Part shown: positions 9,573 to 18,126 of the stretch, piece after piece
Layout of the letters: each line of letters starts with the position of its first letter
Position numbering within the stretch: the stretch's first letter is position 1
Source of the DNA: Marivivens donghaensis
Lineage (GTDB): Bacteria; Pseudomonadota; Alphaproteobacteria; Rhodobacterales; Rhodobacteraceae
Assembly (NCBI RefSeq): GCF_023541015.1
Contig: NZ_JALNPR010000001.1
Span: 496,001 to 560,000 of the forward strand
Direction of reading: 5' to 3'
Length of the DNA: 64,000 nt
Position numbers and translations under genes: made by a program
Notes under the pieces: generated by a model
What the model saw: the letters and a program-made list of their open reading frames with translations, nothing else
Databases searched by the model: none
Told to the model about the DNA's origin: nothing

Positions 9573-10601
9573 ATGTCCATCCTCGCCGTCACCTGCGTAA
9601 AGAACGAAGCCCCCTATTTGTTAGAGTGGCTGTCGCATCACCGTGCGCTGGGCGTCGACCATTTCCTCGTGTTCTCGAATGATTGTGAGGACGGGACCGA
9701 TGTGATGCTCGACCAACTGGCGCGGGCAGGGTGGGTGACCCATGTGCGCCACAGCCAGCAGGGCAAAAAGACGATCCAATGGCAGGCGCTGCGGACAGCC
9801 TATGGGCATACTGACTATTCGGCGGCGGAATGGGTGCTGTTCTTTGACGTGGACGAATTCATCGCGCTCGACCCGTCTGTGCCTGACCTAAAGGCACTGC
9901 TCTATAGAGACATGGACGCAATGATCCTGCCGTGGCGGTTGTTCGGCCATGGTGGGCAGAGCAGCTTTACGGATGCGCCCGTGACCGAACGGTTCACGAC
10001 GGCGGCGACACGGTCCATTCCTGTGCCCCTTGGGCATTTCTTTAAAACGATCTATCGCCGTTCGGTGTTTGGTGAGATGGGCGTACATCGTCCCAAATCG
10101 CTCGCCAATGGCACCGCGCGCTGGGCGGATGCAGCGGGAGGGCCGTTGCCTGACGCGATTGCGCAGATGCCGAACCGCATCAACAGCTTTGGTCATGTCC
10201 CAGCGAAACCCTTGGTTCAGTTGAACCATTATTCGGTGCGGTCGGTTGCGGAATATGTGCTGAAAACGCGGCGAGGGTTGCCCAATAAGATGCACCTCGA
10301 CCTTGGCCTGAAATACTGGGTGTCCCGCAATTGGAACACGGTTGAGGATTGGGCGATCAGCCACCATGCGCCCGCCACCCGTGCGATGTGGGCCGAGATC
10401 GAAACGGACGCGTTGCGCGATCTGCACCAAAAGGCCGTTGCGTGGCATCAAGAGCGGTTCGCGCAGGTGATGACCGAGGCAGAGACTGTTGATCTCTATT
10501 GGCAACTTCAGCTTGCGGGATCGTCGCATGAGCCCGATGCTGACACCGCCCGCAGCTATTTTACCTTTTTGCAGGCTGTCCATCGGCAAGAGGGGGCCTA
10601 G
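9573..10601 (+). CDS. Glycosyltransferase family 2-like protein
   Basis: The gene encodes 342 residues starting MSILAVTCVKNEAPYLLEWL, the usual N terminus of this family. The in-frame extension further upstream is rejected because the conserved domain begins right at this ATG. An FFDVDEF acidic motif and a late LVQLNHYSVRS segment both have counterparts in the C-terminal half of the protein at the left edge of the window. The enzyme is cytoplasmic, with no signal peptide or membrane segment, and likely uses a nucleotide sugar. It is transcribed divergently from the GT25 operon. It ends in TAG, with sodB starting 84 bases later. The acceptor cannot be inferred. Confidence 0.75.
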   Translation: MSILAVTCVKNEAPYLLEWLSHHRALGVDHFLVFSNDCEDGTDVMLDQLARAGWVTHVRHSQQGKKTIQWQALRTAYGHTDYSAAEWVLFFDVDEFIALDPSVPDLKALLYRDMDAMILPWRLFGHGGQSSFTDAPVTERFTTAATRSIPVPLGHFFKTIYRRSVFGEMGVHRPKSLANGTARWADAAGGPLPDAIAQMPNRINSFGHVPAKPLVQLNHYSVRSVAEYVLKTRRGLPNKMHLDLGLKYWVSRNWNTVEDWAISHHAPATRAMWAEIETDALRDLHQKAVAWHQERFAQVMTEAETVDLYWQLQLAGSSHEPDADTARSYFTFLQAVHRQEGA

Positions 10602-10684
10602 GGCGCGGATTGGGCTTGACCTCAGGCGCGCTTGCGCTTTGTTACAGGGCAGCGAACAGTAACCAGACCAAGAGGATTTCTCTG

Positions 10685-11284
10685 ATGGCATTTCAACTTC
10701 CCGATCTTCCCTACGCACATGACGCTCTTGCCGCTAAAGGCATGTCGGCAGAAACGCTGGAATATCACCACGACCTGCACCACAACGCATACGTCACCAA
10801 CGGTAACGCAGCGATTGCAGGCACCGAGTGGGAGGGTAAATCCCTCGAAGAGATCATTGTAGGCACCTACAACAAAACCGCAGTTGCCCAGAACGGTATC
10901 TTCAACAACATCTCGCAGCTTTGGAACCACAACCAGTTCTGGGAAATGATGGGACCGGGTTCGTCGGCGATGCCGGGCGAGCTGGAAAAAGCTCTCGTTG
11001 AGTCGTTCGGTTCGGTTGACGAATTCAAGTCGCAGTTCTCTGCTGCAGGCGCAGGTCAGTTCGGCTCTGGCTGGTGCTGGCTGGTGAAAGACACCGACGG
11101 CGGCCTCAAAGTGACCAAAACCGAAAACGGCGTGAACCCGCTGTGCTTTGGTCAGACCGCTCTGTTGGGTTGTGACGTGTGGGAACACTCCTACTACATC
11201 GACTTCCGTAACAAGCGTCCGGCCTACCTGACCAACTTCCTCGACAACCTCGTGAACTGGGAAAACGTGGCATCGCGCCTCTGA
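10685..11284 (+). CDS. sodB: Superoxide dismutase, iron type
   Basis: This 199-residue enzyme converts superoxide to oxygen and hydrogen peroxide in the cytoplasm. Metal ligands are visible: the first histidine of HHDLHH (residue 28), the histidine of LWNHNQFW, and the DxWEH pair (CDVWEHSYY). The glutamine in NNISQLWNH occupies the position characteristic of iron rather than manganese enzymes, although the distinction is not absolute by sequence. The start is taken at the ATG after a GAGGATTTCTCTG ribosome-binding context; upstream in-frame codons do not match the family. A weak TTGACC at 10616 could be part of its promoter. A strong terminator follows, so it is probably monocistronic. Confidence 0.95.
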   Translation: MAFQLPDLPYAHDALAAKGMSAETLEYHHDLHHNAYVTNGNAAIAGTEWEGKSLEEIIVGTYNKTAVAQNGIFNNISQLWNHNQFWEMMGPGSSAMPGELEKALVESFGSVDEFKSQFSAAGAGQFGSGWCWLVKDTDGGLKVTKTENGVNPLCFGQTALLGCDVWEHSYYIDFRNKRPAYLTNFLDNLVNWENVASRL

Positions 11285-11311
11285 TTTCAGGCACTCACGA
11301 CGATTGGTTTG

Positions 11312-11347
11312 GGCGCGAAAGGATACTTTCGCGCCTTTTCCTTTTTT
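11312..11347 (+). terminator. Rho-independent terminator of sodB
   Basis: A perfect 10-base-pair stem (GGCGCGAAAG pairing with CTTTCGCGCC) with a GATA tetraloop is followed by a T-rich run (TTTTCCTTTTTT). Confidence 0.9.
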
Positions 11348-11421
11348 AAGCGCGCGGTGCGCTAACAGAACAGAAGACTACGCCGTTTGTGACGCAAAGA
11401 CCTGTGACAAAGAACGGCATC

Positions 11422-13251
11422 ATGAAAAAAACTCTCCGCAAGTGGTTCCTCAGCTGGCAGACGATCAGCATCTACATGTTGGTCGGTGGCGCGCCATTGT
11501 TTTTGGCTGTGGTCTTTTCGGGTATCCTTGGCATCCAGCGCCTGAATGAGGTGCGCGACGTTGATCGTCTTGAAGTTGTTGTTGAGACCGTAGAGCAAAC
11601 CAGCAATCTGGTTCTTGAGCTGCAGAAAGAACGGTGGTTGAGCGTTCAGTACCTTGAGGGGGAAGGCTCCATCGGCAAACAGGAACTGATGGCACAACAC
11701 GCTCTCGTCGATGCTGGCCTTCATGACTTTGCTGATGCAGGCAGCATGTGGTCAGATATTGAACTGTCGCGAATGCTGCTTGATCTCTCGGAAGAAATCA
11801 AACTCTTTCAAGAACTTAGAGATGATGTCGAGCAGCGCAACGTCACGACGGAAGCAGTGATTGAACAATACTCGGGTATCAACAAGAGCCTGATCAATAT
11901 TGCCGATCACGCCTCTGGCGCGTTGAGCAGCGGTGAGACATCGCTTATTCTCGAATCTTTGAATAATTTTCTGCGGGCCCAAGAAGCAGCCAACGATGAA
12001 AAGGCAGCGGCGCTGCGGGTTTTTTCGAAGCGGGCGATGGTCGGGGATGATCTGCGTCGTCTGATCGAATTGCGGACGATGGTGGATATCGGTCTGAACC
12101 ATTTGACGCTATCGCCGTTCCCCGCATTTGCGGAGCACGGTCGCTCGCTTTTGGCCTCGCCAGAGTATCAGGCTGTTACCGAAATTGAGAAACAGGCTGT
12201 TCACGGGGATTTTTCGATTTCCGTCTCAGACGTGAGTGCGGCTTACGATGCAAGCTTGGCAATGATGGAACATCATATCCAAGAAACATGGGATCTTTTG
12301 GATGTCGTTATCGTAGAGTCCAAAGCAGAAGCGACAAAGAACCTAATTCTTGTGACCGCAATCTCGGTTCTGCTGATCGCCTTTGTGGCCCACCTGATCT
12401 ACATGATGGCACGCACCGTTCAGGAGGTCTTGGGTGAGGTCGTTGGTAATGCTTTGCAGATGATTGATGGCAATCTGGACGTGACTTTCCCGAAGGTCGG
12501 CAACAACGGCATTTCGACACTTATCAAATCGGTTGAAATTTTCCGCAACACGATCCGCGATACCCGCGATGCCGACGCCGTTCGCGCGCAGCAAGAAAAA
12601 CAACGTTTGGACGAGTTGGTCGCCCGCACAGAGCAGTCCAAGGCGCGGTCCGAACGGATTTCGAATGACCTTGAGAACACGGCGCAAACCGTTGAAGAGT
12701 TTGCGAATTCCGTGTCATCATCGCTCAAGACAACTGAGATGGCGAACACATTCGCCAATGAGATGCAGCTGAGCGCGAACGAGGGCAACACCGTTGTTCA
12801 GAACGCGAATGCGGCGATGGAACGGATCCGTGCGGCCTCGGACAAAATTACGTCGATCATTAAGATCATTGATGAAATCGCATTCCAAACGAACCTCCTC
12901 GCGCTGAACGCACGGGTAGAGGCCGCACGTGCGGGTCATGTGGGTCGTGGTTTTGCGGTGGTCGCAACCGAGGTTCAGCAGCTTGCAGCACGCTCTGCCC
13001 GCGCAGCGAGCGATGTCTCTGAGCTGATCGAACAATCCGCCTGCGAGGTCCGCAACGGTGCCGCAATCGTGGAAACCAGTGGCGTCACCTTGGCCGAGAT
13101 TGCCTATGGCGCGACAGAGATCGCTGGCCTGATCGATACGATCACTGAGATGAGCCGCCAACAGTCGCGGTCGCTCAATGAAGTCAGCGCGGCGACGGGG
13201 CGTCTGGACGACGAAATGCAGGCGTTGGCACGGGAATTTACCCAAGCCTAA
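11422..13251 (+). CDS. Methyl-accepting chemotaxis protein with NIT-like sensor domain
   Basis: This is a 609-residue transmembrane chemoreceptor. A first membrane segment lies near residues 18-38. The periplasmic region contains LQKERWLSVQYL, a pattern seen in nitrate/nitrite-sensing (NIT) domains. A second membrane segment lies near 300-325, followed by a HAMP-like linker. The cytoplasmic signalling hairpin contains the invariant tip (IDEIAFQTNLLALNA) and GRGFAVVATEVQQLA. It should relay ligand binding to CheA/CheW. The ATG chosen gives a MKKTLRKWF basic N terminus; an in-frame GTG 33 bases upstream is possible. The sensor assignment is tentative; the receptor class is certain. No other chemotaxis genes are nearby. 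Confidence 0.9.
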   Translation: MKKTLRKWFLSWQTISIYMLVGGAPLFLAVVFSGILGIQRLNEVRDVDRLEVVVETVEQTSNLVLELQKERWLSVQYLEGEGSIGKQELMAQHALVDAGLHDFADAGSMWSDIELSRMLLDLSEEIKLFQELRDDVEQRNVTTEAVIEQYSGINKSLINIADHASGALSSGETSLILESLNNFLRAQEAANDEKAAALRVFSKRAMVGDDLRRLIELRTMVDIGLNHLTLSPFPAFAEHGRSLLASPEYQAVTEIEKQAVHGDFSISVSDVSAAYDASLAMMEHHIQETWDLLDVVIVESKAEATKNLILVTAISVLLIAFVAHLIYMMARTVQEVLGEVVGNALQMIDGNLDVTFPKVGNNGISTLIKSVEIFRNTIRDTRDADAVRAQQEKQRLDELVARTEQSKARSERISNDLENTAQTVEEFANSVSSSLKTTEMANTFANEMQLSANEGNTVVQNANAAMERIRAASDKITSIIKIIDEIAFQTNLLALNARVEAARAGHVGRGFAVVATEVQQLAARSARAASDVSELIEQSACEVRNGAAIVETSGVTLAEIAYGATEIAGLIDTITEMSRQQSRSLNEVSAATGRLDDEMQALAREFTQA

Positions 13252-13330
13252 CTGCGCCCCTAGAACGGGCTCTTGTCTTTGGCGAACGGCTGTGACCTAA
13301 ACGGGTCAACGTTCACCAAAGGCAGCCAAC

Positions 13331-14236
13331 ATGACCGAAGCAGTCAAAGGGATCGTCGCGCTCGTTGTTGCGGCGATTGTTTGGGGGTTGTCGTCCCTCT
13401 ATTACGCACAGCTTCGCCATTTGCCGCCTCTCGAAGTGCTCTGCTATCGGTCGCTCTGGTCGCTCTTGTTCTTTGGGGTCATCCTGACGTTTCAGGGGCG
13501 TTTGGGCCAGTTGCGCGGCGCGTTGGGCACGCCTCGCAAATTCGGAGTGATCTTCTTGGCGGCCTCACTGATTGGGGCCAATTGGTTCGGGTTCATCTTT
13601 GCGATCAAATTCGGCTACGCGGTTGAGGCCTCAATGGGCTACTACATCTTCCCGCTGGTCGTGGTGATGCTGGGCCGCTTTGTGCTGGGGGAAAGCCTGT
13701 CGAATTGGCAATGGGGCGCTGTGGCTCTCGCGGCCTTTGCGGTGTTGATCTTGGCCGTGGGGCTCAGGGTTCCGCCGTGGATCGCACTCGGGTTGGCGTT
13801 CACCTTTGGCGGCTATGGGTTGGTGAAGAAACAGCTCGACCTTGGTCCTGTTTTGTCCGTGACGGCAGAGGTGCTGACGCTCGCGCCCTTTGCGCTCACC
13901 TATCTGTTCCTCTTTGGCACACCAGACAAGGACTGGGGCACGCAAATCTTGCTCGCGCTCTCTGGCCCGCTGACGGCCTCACCGCTGATCTTTTTCGCCT
14001 ATGGGACGCGGCGGGTGCGGCTCTCTACGGTTGGAATCCTACAATACGTGAACCCGACGCTGCAGTTCGTCGTGGCGACAACCGTGTTTTTAGAGCCGTT
14101 CACCCTCTGGCACGGGATCGCATTCCCGATGATTTGGGTTGCGCTCGTCCTTTATTCGGTCGCGGCCATCCGTCAGGACAGGGCGTCCCGCAGAGCCGTT
14201 TCCAGCGCTGTCGTATCCTCGACCACGGTGACGTAG
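13331..14236 (+). CDS. rarD: EamA-family permease RarD
   Basis: The 301-residue protein has about ten hydrophobic segments. Its N-terminal half contains the RarD-type signature (VWGLSSLYYAQLRHLPPLEV, then CYRSLWSLLFFG). RarD proteins belong to the drug/metabolite transporter superfamily; their natural substrate is uncertain despite the historical chloramphenicol label. The gene overlaps the convergent LOG-family gene by 64 bases at its 3' end, so the last 20 residues are encoded over the neighbour's C terminus. No obvious promoter or terminator is seen. Confidence 0.9.
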   Translation: MTEAVKGIVALVVAAIVWGLSSLYYAQLRHLPPLEVLCYRSLWSLLFFGVILTFQGRLGQLRGALGTPRKFGVIFLAASLIGANWFGFIFAIKFGYAVEASMGYYIFPLVVVMLGRFVLGESLSNWQWGAVALAAFAVLILAVGLRVPPWIALGLAFTFGGYGLVKKQLDLGPVLSVTAEVLTLAPFALTYLFLFGTPDKDWGTQILLALSGPLTASPLIFFAYGTRRVRLSTVGILQYVNPTLQFVVATTVFLEPFTLWHGIAFPMIWVALVLYSVAAIRQDRASRRAVSSAVVSSTTVT

Positions 14237-14718
14237 GACCGCAGCGTTTCACCTGCAAAGCCTTCGTCCACGATATGATCGAGCAGGTCGAAGAGCTTTT
14301 GCCAGTAGCCCTCAATATTGACGAGGTAGATGGGTTTGCAGTGCAGACCCAGTTGCCGCCATGTCAGAACCTCAAAGAACTCATCAAGCGACCCGCCGCC
14401 ACCTGGCAGAACGACAATCGCATCGGCGTTCATAAACAGGATCTTTTTGCGCTCGTGCATGGTTTCGGTGACGACATAGCTGTCGAGGTCACGTTTGCCG
14501 ACTTCCCATTTGACGAGGTGTTCGGGAATGACGCCAAAGGTCATACCGCCCGCTGACTGGGTCGCCCGTGCGACAGTGCCCATCAGACCCACATCGCCCG
14601 CACCGTAGACCAGACGCCAGCCATTCGCGGCCAGCATCGTGCCTGTATCAACGGCGGATTGTTCATAAGACGGGCGGTTGCCCGACCGTGACCCACAGTA
14701 AACGCAGACTGATTTCAT
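14173..14718 (-). CDS. LOG-family (TIGR00730) Rossmann-fold protein
   Basis: The 181-residue protein starts MKSVCVYCGSRSG, the usual N terminus of the family. An in-frame extension 41 codons longer is rejected because it has no family similarity and would run across the divergent promoter region. Family motifs present are MHERK and a PGGGGSLDE version of the PGGxGT..E phosphoribohydrolase motif. Related proteins hydrolyse cytokinin riboside 5'-monophosphates or other nucleotide monophosphates to base plus ribose phosphate. The gene is transcribed away from the LysM protein gene and converges on rarD. Confidence 0.85.
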   Translation of the reverse strand: MKSVCVYCGSRSGNRPSYEQSAVDTGTMLAANGWRLVYGAGDVGLMGTVARATQSAGGMTFGVIPEHLVKWEVGKRDLDSYVVTETMHERKKILFMNADAIVVLPGGGGSLDEFFEVLTWRQLGLHCKPIYLVNIEGYWQKLFDLLDHIVDEGFAGETLRSYVTVVEDTTALETALRDALS

Positions 14719-14748
14719 CGTGGCCCCCAAAATAGCCATTAGATAGCT

Positions 14749-14777
14749 TTGACCCTGAATAGGGCGGTTGATATGGT
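14749..14777 (+). promoter_or_regulatory. Candidate sigma-70 promoter of the LysM protein gene
   Basis: TTGACC and TATGGT are separated by exactly 17 bases, with a predicted leader of about 50 bases to the GTG start. The region also carries an overlapping minus-strand candidate. Confidence 0.5.
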
Positions 14778-14795
14778 CCAACAACCCTTGATCAA
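14768..14795 (-). promoter_or_regulatory. Candidate promoter of the LOG-family gene
   Basis: Reading the minus strand, TTGATC is followed after 16 bases by TATCAA. It overlaps the plus-strand promoter candidate of the LysM gene, so the two genes could compete for polymerase. Confidence 0.35.
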
Positions 14796-14831
14796 GAGGG
14801 GCGGCAATTTGCTGCTGGGGAAGGAACACGA

Positions 14832-16184
14832 GTGACGACAAAATCTAGTCAGGGGACATTGGTCCTCGGGGGTGTGGTTGTAGTAGCTGCAATTGCGCTT
14901 GGGGCTTATTTCATTGGACAAGGCTCCGACGGGGCGGAAACTGCAACACCTGCTAATCTGGCCGAGGTGCCCGCGGTTGCCACTGAAGCAGCGCCTGAAC
15001 CAGCATCCGCAGCAGAGCCATCACCTGTTGTCGAATTGACCCGCGCTGCGCCGATCTTTGACACTGTTCGGGTCGAAGCGGACGGCACTGCCGTGATTGC
15101 AGGGCAATTTGACGGTGGTGGCGCGGTGGAACTGCGCCTTGATGGTGAGGTGATTGAACGGATTGAGGCGGGCGCTGACGGTGCCTTTGCCGCGTTCCTG
15201 ACGATTGCTCCGTCTGATCAGCCGCGCGTCCTGTCGCTGGTCGGTGATCCCGATGGCGATGCGATTGAGGCGGCAGAGACTGTGATCATCGCACCGTTCG
15301 GTATGGCAGAGCCTGAGATGGCTGCGGGTGTTGCTGAAGAGGTTGCTGCTGAAGAGGTTGCCGCCGAGGAAACTGCGGAAGTCGCGGTTGCTGAGGCCAA
15401 CACAGAGGTTGCTGAAGCGCCAGATACCACAGAACCTGTTCAAGACGCAGAGCCCGTCGTTGCCGCCGCAGAACCAATAACAGAGGAAACTGCCGCTGAG
15501 CCAGCTGCCCAAGAAGATGTGCAGGTTGCAACCGCGGCAGAACCGACAACAGCCGCAGAACCCGCAAGCGAACCCGTTGCTGAAGCTGAACCTGTCGAAG
15601 CTGCACCCGTTGCTGAGCCAGTCGCAGAACCCGCACCTGCCGAAGCTCCGCAACTCCTCGTCGCGGATGCAGAGGGTGTGCGTGTCTTGGCGGATGGGGC
15701 CGCACTTGAGGCGCTGACGCTCGACACGATCACCTATGACGACAATGGTGAGGTGAAGCTGGCTGGCCGTGCCACGGGCGAGGGCTTTGTTCAGGCTTAT
15801 CTGGATGGCGCCTCTGTCGGCACCGCAACGATCCAAGCGGACCGGTCTTGGCAGATTGACCTCGTCGACGTTGAACCTGGCGTTTACACCCTGCGACTGG
15901 ACGAAGTGTCGGCTCAGGGCGAAGTTGTCAGCCGCATGGAAACCCCGTTCAAACGTGAGGTCGCGACCGAAGTGGCAGCGACTATGGCGGATCAAGTGAC
16001 CGAGGAAACCCGCGCTGCGGTCCGCACGGTTCAGCCGGGCAATACCCTTTGGGCGATTGCGTCGGACACCTATGGGGACGGCATTAAATATGTCTACGTC
16101 TACGAGGCCAACCGCGATCTGATCCGCGATCCTGACCTGATCTACCCCGGACAGGTTTTCGTCCTGCCCGAGATTAGCGAGTAA
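14832..16184 (+). CDS. Membrane-anchored LysM protein with Ala/Glu/Pro-rich region
   Basis: The 450-residue protein starts at a GTG preceded by GGAACACGA. Residues 10-28 are a single hydrophobic segment acting as an uncleaved signal anchor. Two Ig-like beta segments with [14 protein letters not shown] and [15 protein letters not shown] flavour flank a long low-complexity stretch (about residues 165-275) made of alanine, glutamate, proline and valine. The C-terminal ~50 residues are a LysM domain ([19 protein letters not shown], ending [10 protein letters not shown]). LysM binds peptidoglycan, so the protein probably tethers the inner membrane to the cell wall across the periplasm. Similar proteins are common in Rhodobacterales; no enzymatic domain is seen. 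Confidence 0.85.
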   Translation: MTTKSSQGTLVLGGVVVVAAIALGAYFIGQGSDGAETATPANLAEVPAVATEAAPEPASAAEPSPVVELTRAAPIFDTVRVEADGTAVIAGQFDGGGAVELRLDGEVIERIEAGADGAFAAFLTIAPSDQPRVLSLVGDPDGDAIEAAETVIIAPFGMAEPEMAAGVAEEVAAEEVAAEETAEVAVAEANTEVAEAPDTTEPVQDAEPVVAAAEPITEETAAEPAAQEDVQVATAAEPTTAAEPASEPVAEAEPVEAAPVAEPVAEPAPAEAPQLLVADAEGVRVLADGAALEALTLDTITYDDNGEVKLAGRATGEGFVQAYLDGASVGTATIQADRSWQIDLVDVEPGVYTLRLDEVSAQGEVVSRMETPFKREVATEVAATMADQVTEETRAAVRTVQPGNTLWAIASDTYGDGIKYVYVYEANRDLIRDPDLIYPGQVFVLPEISE

Positions 16185-16247
16185 CCCTACTGGCAATCTA
16201 CTTCGGCGGCGCATAGGTTCCACTGGTACAGCCAGAACGGAGCCTCC

Positions 16248-18065
16248 ATGCGCCGCCTTTCCAAAACAGATGCGAACCTTAACAACGACCGCGTGCAAGG
16301 CATGCGGGTGCTGCGCCGTGCGGTGCCTTATCTTTGGCCTGACGGTCAGGCTTGGGTCAAACGGCGGGTTGTGATCGCGCTGACGGTGCTTTTGGCGGCA
16401 AAGCTGATCGCCGTTGTGACACCGATTTTCTACAAGCAAGCCGTGGATGCTCTGTCGCCTGACGGTAGCCCTGCGACCTTCCTTGCGTTGGGTGCTGTGG
16501 GTCTGACGCTCGCCTACGGGATGGCGCGCCTGATGGAGGTGGGGTTCAACCAGCTCCGCGACGCGATCTTTGCTAAGGTCGGACAGCGCGCGTTGCGGCG
16601 GCTCGCGATTGAGACGTTCACCCATATTCACCGTCTGTCGATGCGCTATCACATCACCCGCAAAACAGGGGGCCTAAGCCGCATTATGGAACGCGGGGTG
16701 AAGGGCGTGGAATTCCTCTTGCGGTTCCTCGTGTTCAATATGGGGCCGCTGATGCTCCAGCTTTTGATGATCGCAGGGATGCTGATGTATCTCTTTGACA
16801 TCCGCTATGTGGCGGTCGTTGTGCTGACCATTGGGCTCTATATCGCGTTCACCTTCCGCGTCACCGAATGGCGGGTGAAAATCCGCAAAAAGATGAACGA
16901 ACAGGACACGGATGCGAACCAAAAGGCTATCGACAGCCTGTTGAACTTTGAAACTGTGAAGTATTTCGGCGCCGAAAAATGGGAGGCCGACCGCTACGAT
17001 GGCGCCATGGCGCAGTATGAAAAAGCGGCGATTAAGACCTCGTATTCGCTGGCCTTTTTGAACTTTGGTCAGTCCGTTCTGATCACCAGTGGCCTTGTTG
17101 CTGTGATGGTTATGGCCGCGATGGAGGTCCAAAGTGGCGTCCTAACCGTCGGCGATTTCGTCATGGTGAACGCCTACATGATCCAGATTACCATGCCGTT
17201 GAACTTCCTCGGGTCGGTCTATCGCGAAATCCGTCAGGCGCTGATTGATATGGGTGATATGTTTGACCTCTTGGACCAGCCGTCCGAGGTCACGGATAAA
17301 CCCGACGCGACCGAGCTGGTGGTGAACGGCGGGGCGGTATCGCTGAACGCGGTAGAGTTCGCCTATGACGCAGAGCGTCCGATCCTCAAGGGCGTGTCGA
17401 TTGACGTGGCCGCGGGCGAAACCGTGGCTATCGTCGGCTCTTCTGGGTCGGGCAAATCGACCATCGGGCGTCTGTTGTTCCGGTTCTATGACGTGACGGG
17501 CGGCTCGCTAACTATCGACGGTCAAGACGTGCGGGACGTGACCCAAGACAGCCTTCATGCAGCAATTGGCGTGGTGCCGCAGGACACGGTGCTGTTCAAC
17601 GACACAATCCGCTACAACATCGCCTACGGGCGCCCCGATGCGTCAGAGGCCGAGATCGTCGAGGCCGCAAAGGCCGCGCAAATCCACGACTTTGTCCTGT
17701 CTTTGCCCAAGGGCTACGACACCCAGGTGGGTGAACGCGGGCTGAAACTCTCGGGCGGGGAAAAGCAACGCGTGGGGATTGCCCGCACGATCCTGAAAAA
17801 CCCGCCGATCCTATTGCTGGACGAGGCGACATCGGCGCTCGATACGGAAACAGAGCGGGACATCCAGACCCAGCTTCGGGCGATGGGTCAGGGCCGCACG
17901 GTGATCACCATCGCACACCGTCTGTCGACCATCGCGGATGCGGACCGCATTGTGGTGTTAGAGGACGGTCATATCGTCGAACAGGGGCGCCACGATGCTC
18001 TGCTGGCACAATCTGGGCGCTATGCGCAGCTTTGGCAGAAGCAAGCCTCAGAAGATGCGGCTTAA
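16248..18065 (+). CDS. Atm1/HMT1-type ABC exporter, fused permease and ATPase
   Basis: This 605-residue half transporter has an N-terminal region of six membrane segments (residues ~45-340) and a C-terminal nucleotide-binding domain. The latter carries a Walker A motif (GSSGSGKST near 397), an LSGGEKQRV signature (near 501), Walker B with [11 protein letters not shown], and an AHRLSTI switch histidine. The VPYLWPDG N terminus and the [11 protein letters not shown]-like segment (here [14 protein letters not shown]) are typical of Atm1/HMT1 relatives. Those homodimeric exporters handle glutathione-linked or iron-sulfur/heavy-metal compounds. The gene follows the LysM gene by 63 bases on the same strand and ends at a shared bidirectional terminator. 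Confidence 0.88.
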   Translation: MRRLSKTDANLNNDRVQGMRVLRRAVPYLWPDGQAWVKRRVVIALTVLLAAKLIAVVTPIFYKQAVDALSPDGSPATFLALGAVGLTLAYGMARLMEVGFNQLRDAIFAKVGQRALRRLAIETFTHIHRLSMRYHITRKTGGLSRIMERGVKGVEFLLRFLVFNMGPLMLQLLMIAGMLMYLFDIRYVAVVVLTIGLYIAFTFRVTEWRVKIRKKMNEQDTDANQKAIDSLLNFETVKYFGAEKWEADRYDGAMAQYEKAAIKTSYSLAFLNFGQSVLITSGLVAVMVMAAMEVQSGVLTVGDFVMVNAYMIQITMPLNFLGSVYREIRQALIDMGDMFDLLDQPSEVTDKPDATELVVNGGAVSLNAVEFAYDAERPILKGVSIDVAAGETVAIVGSSGSGKSTIGRLLFRFYDVTGGSLTIDGQDVRDVTQDSLHAAIGVVPQDTVLFNDTIRYNIAYGRPDASEAEIVEAAKAAQIHDFVLSLPKGYDTQVGERGLKLSGGEKQRVGIARTILKNPPILLLDEATSALDTETERDIQTQLRAMGQGRTVITIAHRLSTIADADRIVVLEDGHIVEQGRHDALLAQSGRYAQLWQKQASEDAA

Positions 18066-18086
18066 CAGCCACCAGAGGCGAAATAG

Positions 18087-18126
18087 AAAACGGGCGCGGT
18101 GATCTCTCATCGCGCCCGTTTTGTTT
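18087..18126. terminator. Bidirectional terminator between the ABC exporter and RND pump
   Basis: AAAACGGGCGCG pairs perfectly with CGCGCCCGTTTT around a 12-base loop. The T run after the stem on one strand and the A run before it serve convergent transcripts from both sides. It overlaps the last codons of the RND gene. Confidence 0.9.

Noticed and set aside
15330-15660. A tandem DNA repeat within the LysM gene
   Set aside because: The repetition is at the level of Ala/Glu/Pro/Val composition; no exact unit repeats at a fixed period, and there is no CRISPR-like structure anywhere in the window.
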